A DNA stretch of 64,000 nt from Gordionus sp. m RMFG-2023 (Eukaryota; Nematomorpha; Gordioida; Chordodea; Parachordodidae): assembly GCF_954871325.1 (NCBI RefSeq), contig NC_088776.1:44596569-44660568 (forward strand), read 5' to 3'. The position numbers were made by a program, and so were the translations under genes. This document shows positions 13,175 to 24,045 of this stretch, in pieces. The notes beneath the pieces were generated by a model that saw only the letters and a program-made list of their open reading frames with translations, was not told the origin of the DNA and searched no databases. Numbering within the stretch: position 1 is the stretch's first letter; the number at the start of each line of letters is the position of its first letter.

Positions 13175-15440
13175 TATTTTATATTCAAAAACACTAAACA
13201 TTTTCATCTATATACCCATATCCTTCCTTTCATCGGGTTCCCTTCAAGCGTATTTTAAATAATACCATTTTTTTAAAATAAAATTATACATTCAGTCACT
13301 GTAAAAGCCAATCAATTCAAACAAATCAATGCAACCAGAAATACAACAAAAAACCAATAAATTATCCAATAAAAAAAATTAAATGACGAATAATAAATAA
13401 TCCGATTTATATGCGTGGATGATTGGGAAATGTTTTTATATTTAGTGTATTTATTATTTTTGTAAACATAAAATGAGAATCAAACATTTTGAAAATGAAA
13501 ACAGGGAATTTTTAATAAAAAGATTTTTAAAAAAATTAGAAGAAAGTGAAGGAGGGAGCCTTTATAAGAATACAAACAATCATACAGAATTATTTTATTA
13601 TGGAATAATTAAAATTATCTTTTTTTAATATTATAAAATAATATTTATAAATTTTATCGATTTTTAAAGCATTTTAAAATATAATGTATTGTAATTTGTT
13701 ATTCACGAATTGAGATCAGTGTTTTTATCTCTACGTGATTGTGGTGATATGTTGATATCGAAAATTGTCAAATTTAAAATTTTTAAGTTAAATTTGGCTG
13801 CTATCAACTTGTTTGCTAAATTAGGTAACCTAAATTATAAATATCAACTAAGTTAAAAAAAAAAAATTTAAATTCACTCGCACCCTCCAACCTAAAATCT
13901 AATACTTTTGTCAGTGCGGAACATAGTAAATCTGCCCAAATATTTTTCTGTTTCACCTTCCAACCATTTATTCATGCCAATAATTTCTAAAACGCCAACT
14001 TCCTTTGGCAATCAGGCCCTAACTTTCTTCGAGGATCTAGGGCATCGCATTACATCGAAAACCTAAAAATGCAAACGAAGGCTATTACCACATAGACAAA
14101 ATACCAATTTAAATACATCAGTTTTACATCCTCTGTTGATGGATAAAACAATTATTTACTTTTATTAAATTATCAAAATATACAATATATTTTTTTAAGA
14201 TATAGCTCTTTTTATCAAAGTTAAATTTATCAGTTGACTATAAATAACTTAATTGATTTCGAATTGTATAAATTATTGCAATATTAGTTATAATCTTAAA
14301 ATTTTGAAAAACGAATAGTATTTTTTTAAAAGTGTTTTATTACCGTTCATTTTATCCTAATTTCTAACTATATTATATAATCATAGATAAACATCAGCTC
14401 GTCTCAATTAAATGCGAACAAGCTTCAAAAAATAACCCAAGCCATGGTGAAAGCACTTATTAATTCTTACCTAAAACAGTGGATTTGACTATTTGATATT
14501 GTAAACAAAATTAACTAATAAATATTCGTATTCGTTTAAAAAAAAATTCACAATTCGTTAATAAACTATCATTCGAACGCTATAATTTCGAATATTATTC
14601 AATATATTTATAAGAATCGAATTCGAATAATTCATTATTCATATTCGTTTTTTAAAAATGGCGCATTGTAAAACAATGACCCTGTAATTGAATTTAAGAA
14701 ATTAATATATTTGACGCTAAAATAGGAAATTATAAGAAATTCTAAATTTTAGATAAATCGCCCATATTATTTTCATAACTACTGAGTAGGATATTTAAAA
14801 AAAAATGTTCTTAAAGGTATAAATAGATTTCTCCACTGTCGCTTAATCGGTAATGACTCTTCATTAAAAAATAGAGGCGGAGTATCAAATTTCATGTTAT
14901 CATGGAAATTGATGGCACATTGAATATTTTTTTTTAACAATTTATTTAAATAGTAAAGCACTTTTTTGAAATAAATTTTTTCCATCCAAATTTGTTATAT
15001 TTGTATCTATATTAATGTTATTAAAATTATAAATTCAATCGTATATAAAAATTATTTTATTTGGATATGAAGGGCATAAAAGAATCCTCGGGGGGGTTCA
15101 TATAAATCTCAGCTAAATAGAGCAGACTCGAAGGCTGTGATTTTAACTGAATCACACAGAATTTATTTACTAACATCGATAATTTGCTAATCCAATCTTT
15201 CTATTTTTTAAAAATTTAACCCATGTTCTTTATCTCTAATGCATGAGGCAAAAATAAACATACTTTTTTAATCTAGTCAAATTGTCTCGTTACTTAGAGG
15301 TAAATTGATAAATGGTTTATAGCTAATATCTATTACTAATAACTGAGTGGAATAAAATAGTTAACAAAGGAAATGTATACAAAAAACATTCATTTCAAAA
15401 TTTTAAAATAATATAAAGACCGATTGGAAATCTATGATCA
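13175..15440. other. AT-rich intergenic DNA, no gene seen
   Basis: No exon chain or repeat with defined ends was recognised. A short minus-strand open frame at 14779-14985 has no motif and no support. Confidence 0.45.
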
Positions 15441-15449
15441 AATTTGCTT

Positions 15450-16215
15450 AGCCTTTTAAGAAGTATCTTTTCTAGACTTGCGAATGCTGCTATTCTTGGC
15501 CCTCATTCTTTTCAACACACGATTTACTAATTAAGACCTTCTCCTTATAGAGTAATACAAATGGCCTTTATATGACCCCAGTACAACCAAATAGAAAGTT
15601 TGGGATGCGCCCTTTCTGATTATCTTTACACAAACTTGCAATCTGTCAACCATTCCTCCTTTGCAGCTTTGAACATCATTTGAGGTCATTAATTTTAGCG
15701 TTAAATCCTTCTAAAAATCTAGGCCTTGAGCTCAATGACCAGGAATTCAGTTTTGCTTCTTGCTACTCGTTGAAACAACTCGGTTTACACAAATGTGCAA
15801 GATGTTACAATCAGGTAGATTCAGTAAACATTGACTTCAATGCATTAGAAGTAGCGGGCTAGTTCCCCGGCAACTCTATGCAAACCTGCTTTAAATTCAA
15901 CTAGAATTCCTACCATTGTTAAACATATTTCCTGACAATAGATGGCCGGATGCAATCACTCAGTTACCTTGGAAAAATGACAAGTGCCCAGCTTGGGATT
16001 TTTCGATCCCGCTTCATCAAACCTAAACAAAGATTTAATAAGAAAAAATGAAATCTGATAAATACATGGATATCTCTGGTCAATAGTTTCGTATCAATTA
16101 TCATGATCACTCTTACCATTTTGTCTTCAAGCTCAAGACCTAATCAATGGGAATTTACATAACAGAGGATCCAAAAAGAGGATTTTATCTTCGTCAAAAA
16201 TATTATCCAGGTCAA
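15450..16215 (+). pseudogene. Reverse-transcriptase element remnant (C-terminal domain)
   Basis: Pieces in changing frames follow the order of a domain common at the end of invertebrate RT proteins: FASCYSLKQLGLHKCARC with a Cys-containing segment, then RWPDAITQLPWKNDKCPAWD (family form RPDG-x-T-x-x-PW...WD), then YHFVFKLKT, and last TEDPKRGFYLRQKYYPG. Frames shift and stops are present throughout. It is the 3' part only; no polymerase YxDD motif is preserved. I take it as an old non-LTR-type element fragment. Confidence 0.6.
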
Positions 16216-17010
16216 TATATCAAATTTTTTTTGCTTTATTAACTCATTCCCCGCTATATTCTGTTCCAATAACAATATATGGTCATTTAATTTGTTTTTT
16301 AAAAAATATTTTAAAATGTGAATAGTAACTATAACTAGTTACCGTTTAAGAATGTAACTAGAAAAATAAAGTAATAGTGCTTCAGATACAGGTACATTGG
16401 TCGTAGTATCATTCATGGGAACAGTCGTTGAAGGATCATCTAACCCTTTAAATCTCGTAAGGGTCATGATTAACTAGATATTAATTTTATTAAACTAAAA
16501 ATACTTTTATGAAACATAATTACAAATATAAATATTTTAAAACTCAATATTTTATTAAATTGGTAAAAATAATAGACTTTAATAAAACGCAATTAATTTA
16601 TTATAAAAATTTGTAAACTAAAATATAAGATAGTGATAAACATAAATATTAGCCCCTTTTATAGGGAAAAAAAGCGCAATAATAAAATTATAAATTAAAA
16701 TAAAATTGGCGTAAAATGAAAAGGGAACGTTTTTGCGAGGAGTAGTGTTAGTTTTATCTTGCATAATTGGAAACAAAACCAACTCCCCCTCCCCCTCCAT
16801 ATTTTTCGGAACTCTAATTATACCTCCGATTTATTCCGGGACCTAACTTTCTTATGAAAACTTTACTAAGGAATCCAAAAATATAAAAAACACCTTTAAA
16901 AGAAAACATAAAAACCATATGTTTTACTTTTTATATAATTAAATCAAACAAAAGAGAGACTTTAAAAAAAAAACTATATTTATTTTTATGTATACCCGTT
17001 ACTGGTTAAC

Positions 17011-17026
17011 GGTGCATATATGCACC
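17011..17026. repeat. 16-bp palindrome, piggyBac end copy 1
   Basis: GGTGCATATATGCACC, a perfect inverted repeat preceded by GTTAAC. It is probably a transposase-binding hairpin, as seen near the ends of Looper-type piggyBac elements. Confidence 0.7.
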
Positions 17027-17352
17027 ACCTCCTATATACCTTATTTTAACATAGTAGTTTTTTTTTTAAAAATAATAAAAAAGATTTTTATATAGTTCAG
17101 ACATTGTACTTCAAAAGTGGAAAAGAAAAATATGAAAAAAATATTTTTTTATGCCCCTAAGAAACCCTCAAACTTTGCGAATTTATGAGGTCTAAAATGC
17201 AAAATTTTCTAAGTGATCTCACGAGCATATTATAAAATTATTTCGATGAAAACTAGTGTGTATATATTCTTTATAGATATATCAATATTTATCAATCATT
17301 TTTGAATTTTTAAATAATTAATATTTTAGTAGGTAACCACATAAAGTTGACT

Positions 17353-17368
17353 GGTGCATATATGCACC
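17353..17368. repeat. 16-bp palindrome, piggyBac end copy 2
   Basis: The same palindrome followed by GTTAACCATC, so in inverted context relative to copy 1. Confidence 0.7.
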
Positions 17369-17850
17369 GTTAACCATCTAGCAGTATATATTATTTAAAA
17401 AAATTCAAAAAAATGAAATTTAACATAATGAATTATAATTTTTTATATTATACTTAAAACCACTACCGTCACTAAGGGTGGGAAAGGGAGGGGTGGGTGG
17501 CTCGAGCCCCTTAAGAATTTTTAAAAAAAATTTTATACCCAAAAAAGACCTTTTGAAAATAATTTAAAAAATTTTTTTTCCCCTGAGATTAAATCGAATA
17601 ATATATTGTTCCTATTATAATTTTTTATCCCGATCAAATTATATGAAATTATTAGGTTCATAAATATTCAAAAGTTTAAAATTATTTTTAGCCTCTTCCT
17701 TTCTGAAGATTTTATTTTATTTATATAAAATATTATGCACCTGTTTTGTCAATTCAATCAAAATTATCAAAATAATAGATGACTAATAAAAAAATCAAGA
17801 TTCTACGAAAATAATTTGTCTAGATATTTAATTTTTAATAAATTTTTTTA

Positions 17851-19571
17851 ATGAAACGTTTTCTAACAATTGAACAAGCGCTTGCTCAACTTTTTGAAGA
17901 GGAACCAATTGAAGAAAGAGATATGGTTATAATTCCGCCAAACCCCTCTGCAGTTAGTGATGAAGAAGATTTCGATGAAAATGACTTAACAAATGTCGGA
18001 GTTTTGCCTTCAGATACAGCTGGAGAATTGGAGATTCATAATTCAGTTGATGACGACCTTCCAGAACCATATTCTACAAGAAGCTATTCTCGAATTTCTC
18101 ACAATTTAAAATGGAGAAAAACGGATGCAATATATTCTTCAAGCCCTTTCAATGGAGAAAAGGAAGATGTAATAAAACTTGAAAATGATTTACATGGTAA
18201 AAGTCCATCAGATATATTTTGTTTAATTTTCGACGAAGACTTATATTCCCTAATTGTAGAACAAAGTAATATTTATGCTAAACAAATGAATAGACCTAAC
18301 ATATGCATAACCATCCAAGATATTCAGAGATTTATTGGAATTCTATTATTTACTGGATATCATTCTCTCCCACAAGAAAGAATGTACTGGTCTAATGACA
18401 GCGATATTTCTATTCCAATAATCCGGGATACAATGACCCAATTACAATTTCGAAATTTGAAATATAATATCCATTTGGCAGACAATACTAAAATAGATAT
18501 ACATGATAGATTTTATAAAGTTAGGCCTTACATTAATATATTGAATAATAAATTTCAGCAATTCGGAATTTTTAAACATCATTTATCAATAGATGAACAG
18601 ATGATACCATATCGAGGAAGACATTCTTGCAAAATGTTCATAAAAGGAAAACCAATTAGATTCGGATACAAGTCTTGGATATTGGCCTCTTCCGACGGTT
18701 ACGTATTCTCATTTGATATATATCAAGGAAAAAGCGAAAATAAATATGAATATGGATTAGGTGGAAATGTATCATAAAATTATTAAAGGCATTGCAAAAA
18801 CCAAATTATCATAAAATATATTTTGATAATTTCTTTACATCATTTAAACTCTTGTCATACTTAAAACAAATGGGATATTTTGCAACTGGAACTGTGAGGG
18901 ACAATAGAATAGAGCATTGCCCAGTTGAATCTATAAAGGTTGTAGCAAAAAAAGAAAGAGGATATTATGATTATAGGTTTGAAAAATTAAACGAAATATT
19001 TGTAGTTCGTTGGAATGATAATTCGGTGGTGACCGTTGCATCGACATGCCACACTATCTCTTTGCTTTCTAATGTTTCAAGGTATTCTAAGAAAATATCT
19101 TCTAAAATAAAAATTCCTCAGCCAAATATGGTAACTGCTTATAACAAACACATGGGTGGAGTTGATCTATGTGATAATCTAATATCTACATATAGAATAA
19201 AAATAAGAGGAAAAAAATGGTGGTGGCCAATATTCACCAATTTTATTGATGTAGCTTTGGTAAATTCATGGAAAATCTGGAAATTCGTGAATCGAGATGA
19301 CAAGAAGAGTTTGCTTGCATTTAGACGAGAAGTTACTAACTACCTCCTTCGAACGCCAGTAAAAATTGAAAAAAATTCAAGTACAGGTCACGCCAGCCAG
19401 TTTGCATTACAGTGTGAAAACCCTATTGATTCATCTGGACATTATTTATCCAAAATTATAGATGGAAAAAGACGAAGATGCAGATATTGCCATACGCACT
19501 CAAGATATATGTGCCAAACATGTCAAATCGCACTCCATATTAAATGTTTCAAGGATTTTCATAATATATAA
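17851..19571 (+). pseudogene. piggyBac transposase, one frameshift
   Basis: A DDE_Tnp_1_7 (piggyBac) transposase in two overlapping-phase pieces. 17851-18777 begins at an ATG with an acidic N terminus and reaches the SIDEQMIPYRGR motif, first catalytic Asp near residue 248, then YQGKSENKYEYGLGGN. 18792-19571 continues with YHKIYFDNFFTSFKLL (second Asp) and NKHMGGVDLCDN (third Asp). It ends with the C-terminal cysteine-rich finger CRYCHTHSRYMCQTCQ, which piggyBac uses to bind its ends. A single frame change near 18770 separates the pieces. All three catalytic aspartates and the finger remain, so decay is recent. An AATAAA follows at about 19604. Confidence 0.9.
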
Positions 19572-19685
19572 ACATTTTCTCGTTTTTATTATAAATTACA
19601 AAAAAAGAATAAAGATATTTGTTGTTTTTTTGATCTTATAGTATTTTATATAATTTTTATCTTTTTTAACCTCTTAATGGTTAAC

Positions 19686-19701
19686 GGTGCATATATGCAC
19701 C
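19686..19701. repeat. 16-bp palindrome, piggyBac end copy 3
   Basis: The same GGTGCATATATGCACC. It is preceded at 19666 by TTAACCTCTTAATGGTTAAC, which itself looks like a piggyBac-type terminus. Confidence 0.7.
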
Positions 19702-21229
19702 AGGCTAGATTTTCTATTTAGGATTATTTTTTTTGGCTGATTTTTTTAGAATATCATATTTGAGCATTAATCAATATAATTTGAAAAAATTGAGCATTTT
19801 TATCCACTAGAAAAATCTTGACCATTAATGGGTTAAGACGAAACAAAAGAGGGATAAAAATACTATTTTTAATTTATATGTATTTACAAAAGAGGGATAA
19901 AAAAGAACTAGTTTAAAATTATTATTTGGTTGAGATTGGGACATGAAGAATATTTAGAAGAGTTTTGTTACACAATAATATTCTTGATGAAGCACTATAT
20001 AAAAACAATAAACAATGAAGAATATTCATGAACACAATAAGTTTATTGGTAAAATAAAAATAAATCGTAATGATCAAAAATGATCCTCTAATACAAAAAT
20101 AACGTTTTTTATATACAAAATAAAAATAATATAATTAGAATAAAATATTCTGATTTAAATTGTTTTTAAAAGTAAAATAAAAAAACTTCAATTTAGAATG
20201 ACCTTTCAGAGTAAAATGAAACTTAAAAAGTTAAACAATTGTTTTTAACAGTTTAAAATTAACTGTTTAAAAAAAAAAATAAAAAATTTTGAATTCTTAA
20301 AATTAAAACTAAACATTTTAAAGAAAAATATAAAAACTAAATTTTTGAATAAGTGACAAAAACTTGATTGATTAACAAAAATAAAATAAGAAATCATATT
20401 TAACATAAAAGTAACTAGTTACGTTTTAAAAGTAACTTAACAACACTAGATAAGGCTGGTAACCAATATTAAAAACGATTAACAAAATATTGTAATGGTA
20501 ATGGCATAGGTATTAGTTCTAAAATAATAGTTGATTTAAACAATATTTTCTATTTCTTGTTTTGGTGTGGTTTATACTGGTTTATATTGGTATATAATAT
20601 GGTCTAAATTTAAATTATTAATAAATGAAAAGATATAAAATATTCAATTAAAAAATACATTAATTGTATTTATGAATAAATATGAACCAGGAAGCATTGT
20701 TGGTTCAACAAGATTACACATCAACATTCGAGATTTGAATCGGAATCTTTTTTTTAAAGGAAGATTCAAAATACTGAGAATAAGATAAAAAATGAAAATG
20801 AAAAATTTTGATATAGTTATTAAAATTTTTATTTTGAAAATCTTTCATCGCATATTGAGAATGTTGGAATTTTAATCTAAATTTTTTAATAATATTAGAT
20901 ATTTTTTTGATGTAATTATCATCTGTCTAGGGGATTTGAAACAGTAGAAACGCTTAGTCATGCCTTTTTCTAAGCTATTTTTATGACTATAACTTTCTTC
21001 AACCTGATGTATTTTATCAAAAAATCTATTCCTGTGTTTATTCTGTGTTTAATTAATCTAAATTAAAATTATTATTTATTTTATACATATTGTATTCTTC
21101 CGTTAGATATCTAATAGGTGTATAAAGTAGTAAGGTGCAAAGCCCACCCCCCCCCCCAACCCATTGGAATTTATTTTGGTGTGGAATAAGCCTGTTTTTT
21201 GAAAAATTTTGGTTCAGGCTATGATAAAA

Positions 21230-21400
21230 CTTTTTTATATTTACCATCGCTACCTGCCAACTATACATTCCTATCACTAATCGCCATGACTCACATCTTT
21301 CGGCTCTCATGCCCTGGCCTTCTTTAAAGAGCTGGGAAACCGGATCTCTGAAAGAACCGAGGATCCCAAAGAGGGATTCTACTAACGTCAAAGTTTAGCT
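21230..21400 (+). pseudogene. Small RT-element C-terminal remnant
   Basis: One frame reads ALAFFKELGNRISERTEDPK followed by EGFY, a stop, then RQS. This matches the family form FFxELGRRI...T-x-D-x-K-E, the final helix of the domain also seen at 15.4-16.2 kb. Confidence 0.5.
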
Positions 21401-21479
21401 CCAAACATAATAAAGTGCAATCATCTCAGCTTTATATTCACAATGATTGAAACTAGTGTTGCGTAATCGGCTAATTTTA

Positions 21480-21675
21480 GCCGACTAAAAACGGCTTAGC
21501 CGAGATTTTAGGTGGAAAAATCGGCTAAGCCTAATTAGGTATAGCCTAAAAATCGGCTAAACCTAATTAGGCTAAGCCTAAAAATCGGCTAAACCTAATT
21601 AGGCTAAGCCTAAAAATCGGCTAAGCCTAAAAATTGGCTAAGCCTAAAAATGGGCTAAGCCTAAAAATTGGCTAA
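21480..21675. repeat. Subterminal repeats of foldback 1, left
   Basis: Irregular tandem copies of GGCTAAGCCTAAAAATC with interspersed AGCCTAATTAGGC palindromes. The motif repeats the terminal ATCGGCTAA, as expected for transposase-binding subterminal arrays in hAT elements. Confidence 0.8.
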
Positions 21676-22139
21676 AATAAATTATTCAAAATTCTGCATG
21701 ATGCTTAGCATTAATTATTATTTATTTATTTGAGTAAAATAATTTATTTTATTTATATTTAATGTAAATATTTTATTATTATCAACAAATAAACATGATA
21801 TGATTTAATATTTTTTATTTATATTATTATATTTTGAAATGAAAATAAATTTATTTATTTGATGTTTTTTTAATAAAAAAAAATAATATGCTGCTATATT
21901 GTAAAAATGTAATATTCTTTAAATATAATTTATTAGTGATTTTCACAATCTTCTTTGTAAATACATCTTTTATTGAGGAATTATATTGTAAATTTTATTA
22001 GATAAATAAACAATCTTTTAGGTGAAATCTTATATCATTTTTTTAAAATTATCTATTTATTATTAAATGAGGTGGATTTTATGAAACTTTTTTGATGTTA
22101 TTTTATATGATCTTTTTATAAGGATAATATTTAAATGTG

Positions 22140-22911
22140 AAAATTGTCATAATCGTTCTTTTATAAGTTTTTTGAATTTTTTTGAAGAAAGTATGTTAAA
22201 ATAAGTATTAATAACATGTGTAAATACAAATTTAGTGAAGATGTACCAATGAAAAGTGACAATTGTCATAATCGTTATTTTTAAAGTTTTTCGAATTTTT
22301 TTGACGAAAATATGTTAAAATAAGAATTAATAACATGTGTAAATATAAATTTAGTGAAGATGTGCCAATGAAAAGTGACAATTGTCATAATGGTTAATTT
22401 TAAAGTTTTTTGAATTTTTTTGACGAAAATTTGTTAAAATAAGTATTAATAACATGTGTAAATATAAATTTAGTGAAGATGTACCATAGAAAAGTGACAA
22501 TTGTCATAATCGTTATTTTTAAAGTTTTTCAAATTTTTTTGACGAAAATATGTTAAAATAAGAATTAATAACATGTGTAAATATAAATTTAGTGAAGATG
22601 TACCAATGAAAAGTGACAATTGTCATAATGGTTAATTTTAAAGTTTTTTGAATTTTTTTGACGAAAATTTGTTAAAATAAGTATTAATAACATGTGTAAA
22701 TATAAATTTAGTGAAGATGTACCATAGAAAAGTGACAATTGTCATAATCGTTATTTTTAAAGTTTTTCGATTTTTTTTGACGAAAATATGTTAAAATAAG
22801 AATTAATAACTTGTGTAAATATAAATTTAGTGAAGATGTATCAATGAAAAGTGACAATTGTCATAATGGTTAATTTTAAAGTTTTTTGAATTTTTTTGAA
22901 GAAAATTTGTT
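22140..22911 (+). repeat. 119-bp tandem array, left arm of foldback 1
   Basis: GTGACAATTGTCATAATSG starts at 22256, 22375, 22494, 22613, 22732 and 22851, a constant 119-bp step, with a partial first copy near 22145. Copies alternate between an A form (TAATCGTTATTTTT...TAAGAATTAA) and a B form (TAATGGTTAATTTT...TAAGTATTAA), so the higher-order unit is 238 bp. The array resumes at 29053-29285 beyond the LTR element. Confidence 0.9.
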
Positions 22912-22916
22912 AAAAT

Positions 22917-23479
22917 TGTTATAAATCCGAACTTACCTCAGGGTGTTTACTCAGTAGTGGGAGAGCAATTAAGAATTCAAAGTTTGTTAAATCTTTCTTT
23001 ATTAAAATAAAAGATTAATTCTAATAATAATGATGTTTAATTACTTACCCTTGAGTACCTTAATTATATATAATAATAATTCTAATTTATCAAATTGTAT
23101 ATTTACCTTTTCTTTATTAACTCTTTCCTTTTTTATTAATTTTATTTTCAAAATGTCATCCAATTTAAAAAATAATAAAATAATTTTCGAAGAATCCAAA
23201 TTATCAAAAAACTTCCAAGAATTAAAAATATATATATATATATAAAATTAAACAATTTTCGAAGAATCAACTATATAAACATTAAAATCTCATTATTCAA
23301 ATATGTAAATCTTAAATCTAGTACAAATATTACCAATTTTCGAAGAATAAACATATAAATATTAACCTATTATTATTCAAATATAAAAATCTTAAATTTC
23401 GTACAATGTTAAATATACATAATAACAAAATTATAAAAATGTTAAATTTCGTACCATCTTAAATTTACATAATACTACA
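22917..23479 (-). repeat. 3' LTR (left copy)
   Basis: 563 bp, TGTTATAAATCC at the left edge and ATAATACTACA at the right edge on the + strand. Almost identical to 28483-29047. Confidence 0.93.
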
Positions 23480-23490
23480 TCTCCCCCTTT
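23480..23490 (-). other. Polypurine tract of the LTR element
   Basis: Read on the minus strand, AAAGGGGGAGA directly abuts the 3' LTR, as expected for the plus-strand priming site. Confidence 0.85.
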
Positions 23491-23815
23491 AATTCTCCCT
23501 TAACTCCATCGAGTTTGCCGCGGTTACCATGTTCCTCCCTGGTGCATTCGCATTACTATTCGTTGTCAACTCTATACTTGGGCAAAACCTAAGTTTGTGT
23601 TCACCCCCGCACGCCCAGCATTCCACTCTCCTTCTTGTGGTATACGGCGCTATTCTGCGACCCCCTCTCGTTGGCGTTTCTTGTAGCCAATCTCCGTATC
23701 TTTGTTTCGCTTCGTTCCTAGCGGCTTCTACCCATCTGTTGGATTCTTCTGAACCATCAACCTCTCTTATCTCTATCTTCATTACCTTGTTACCCACTCT
23801 AACATAGGAGGCCAT
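23489..23815 (-). CDS. Small zinc-knuckle frame 3' of pol in the LTR element
   Basis: A 108-codon frame between pol and the polypurine tract. It is rich in charged residues and carries CWACGGEHKLRFC, a C-x2-C-x3-H-x4-C knuckle one residue shorter than the canonical Gag form. Its base composition is near 50% GC, far above pol and the LTRs. An extra frame in this place is known in several Ty3/gypsy groups, but this one is unlike envelope proteins because it has no signal peptide or membrane segment. Function unknown; RNA binding is an inference. Confidence 0.5.
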   Translation of the reverse strand: MASYVRVGNKVMKIEIREVDGSEESNRWVEAARNEAKQRYGDWLQETPTRGGRRIAPYTTRRRVECWACGGEHKLRFCPSIELTTNSNANAPGRNMVTAANSMELREN

Positions 23816-23879
23816 CTAAATAAAATACTTTATACACATATAAATATATATTCTTCGACTTTCTTCTCTAACTCTTTAT

Positions 23880-24030
23880 AAAATATAACTCTCCTAATTA
23901 AGTCTAACATCCCTTTTATTTCCTACAACGTATGATTCTCCTACTATGTCTATCATCACGTTATTCCTTTCCAAATTATGATTCTCCTACTATGTCTATC
24001 ATCAATTTATTCCTTTCTAATTCTTCGTAT
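23880..24030. repeat. Short direct repeat downstream of pol
   Basis: ATGATTCTCCTACTATGTCT occurs twice about 47 bp apart, followed each time by ATCATCA. It lies in the non-coding gap between pol and the small 3' frame. Confidence 0.6.
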
Positions 24031-24045
24031 ATTTCTCATTTCTCT

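Larger units (their letters stand above)
16995..19832 (+). mobile_element. piggyBac-like DNA transposon
   Basis: The right end reads CCATTAATGGG followed by TTAA (19833-19836), and the left end begins CCCGTTACTGG after TATA (16991-16994). The termini are inverted versions of one another, and piggyBac inserts at TTAA, so the left site has mutated. Subterminal regions carry three copies of the 16-bp palindrome GGTGCATATATGCACC (17011-17026, 17353-17368, 19686-19701), the middle one in opposite context. A transposase gene lies inside. The 400 bp between the first two palindromes could be a small derivative inserted next to the element. Confidence 0.75.

Noticed and set aside
23030-23245. Open frame repeated at 28596
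   Set aside because: It lies inside both LTRs and is AT-rich low-complexity sequence; duplication reflects the LTRs.
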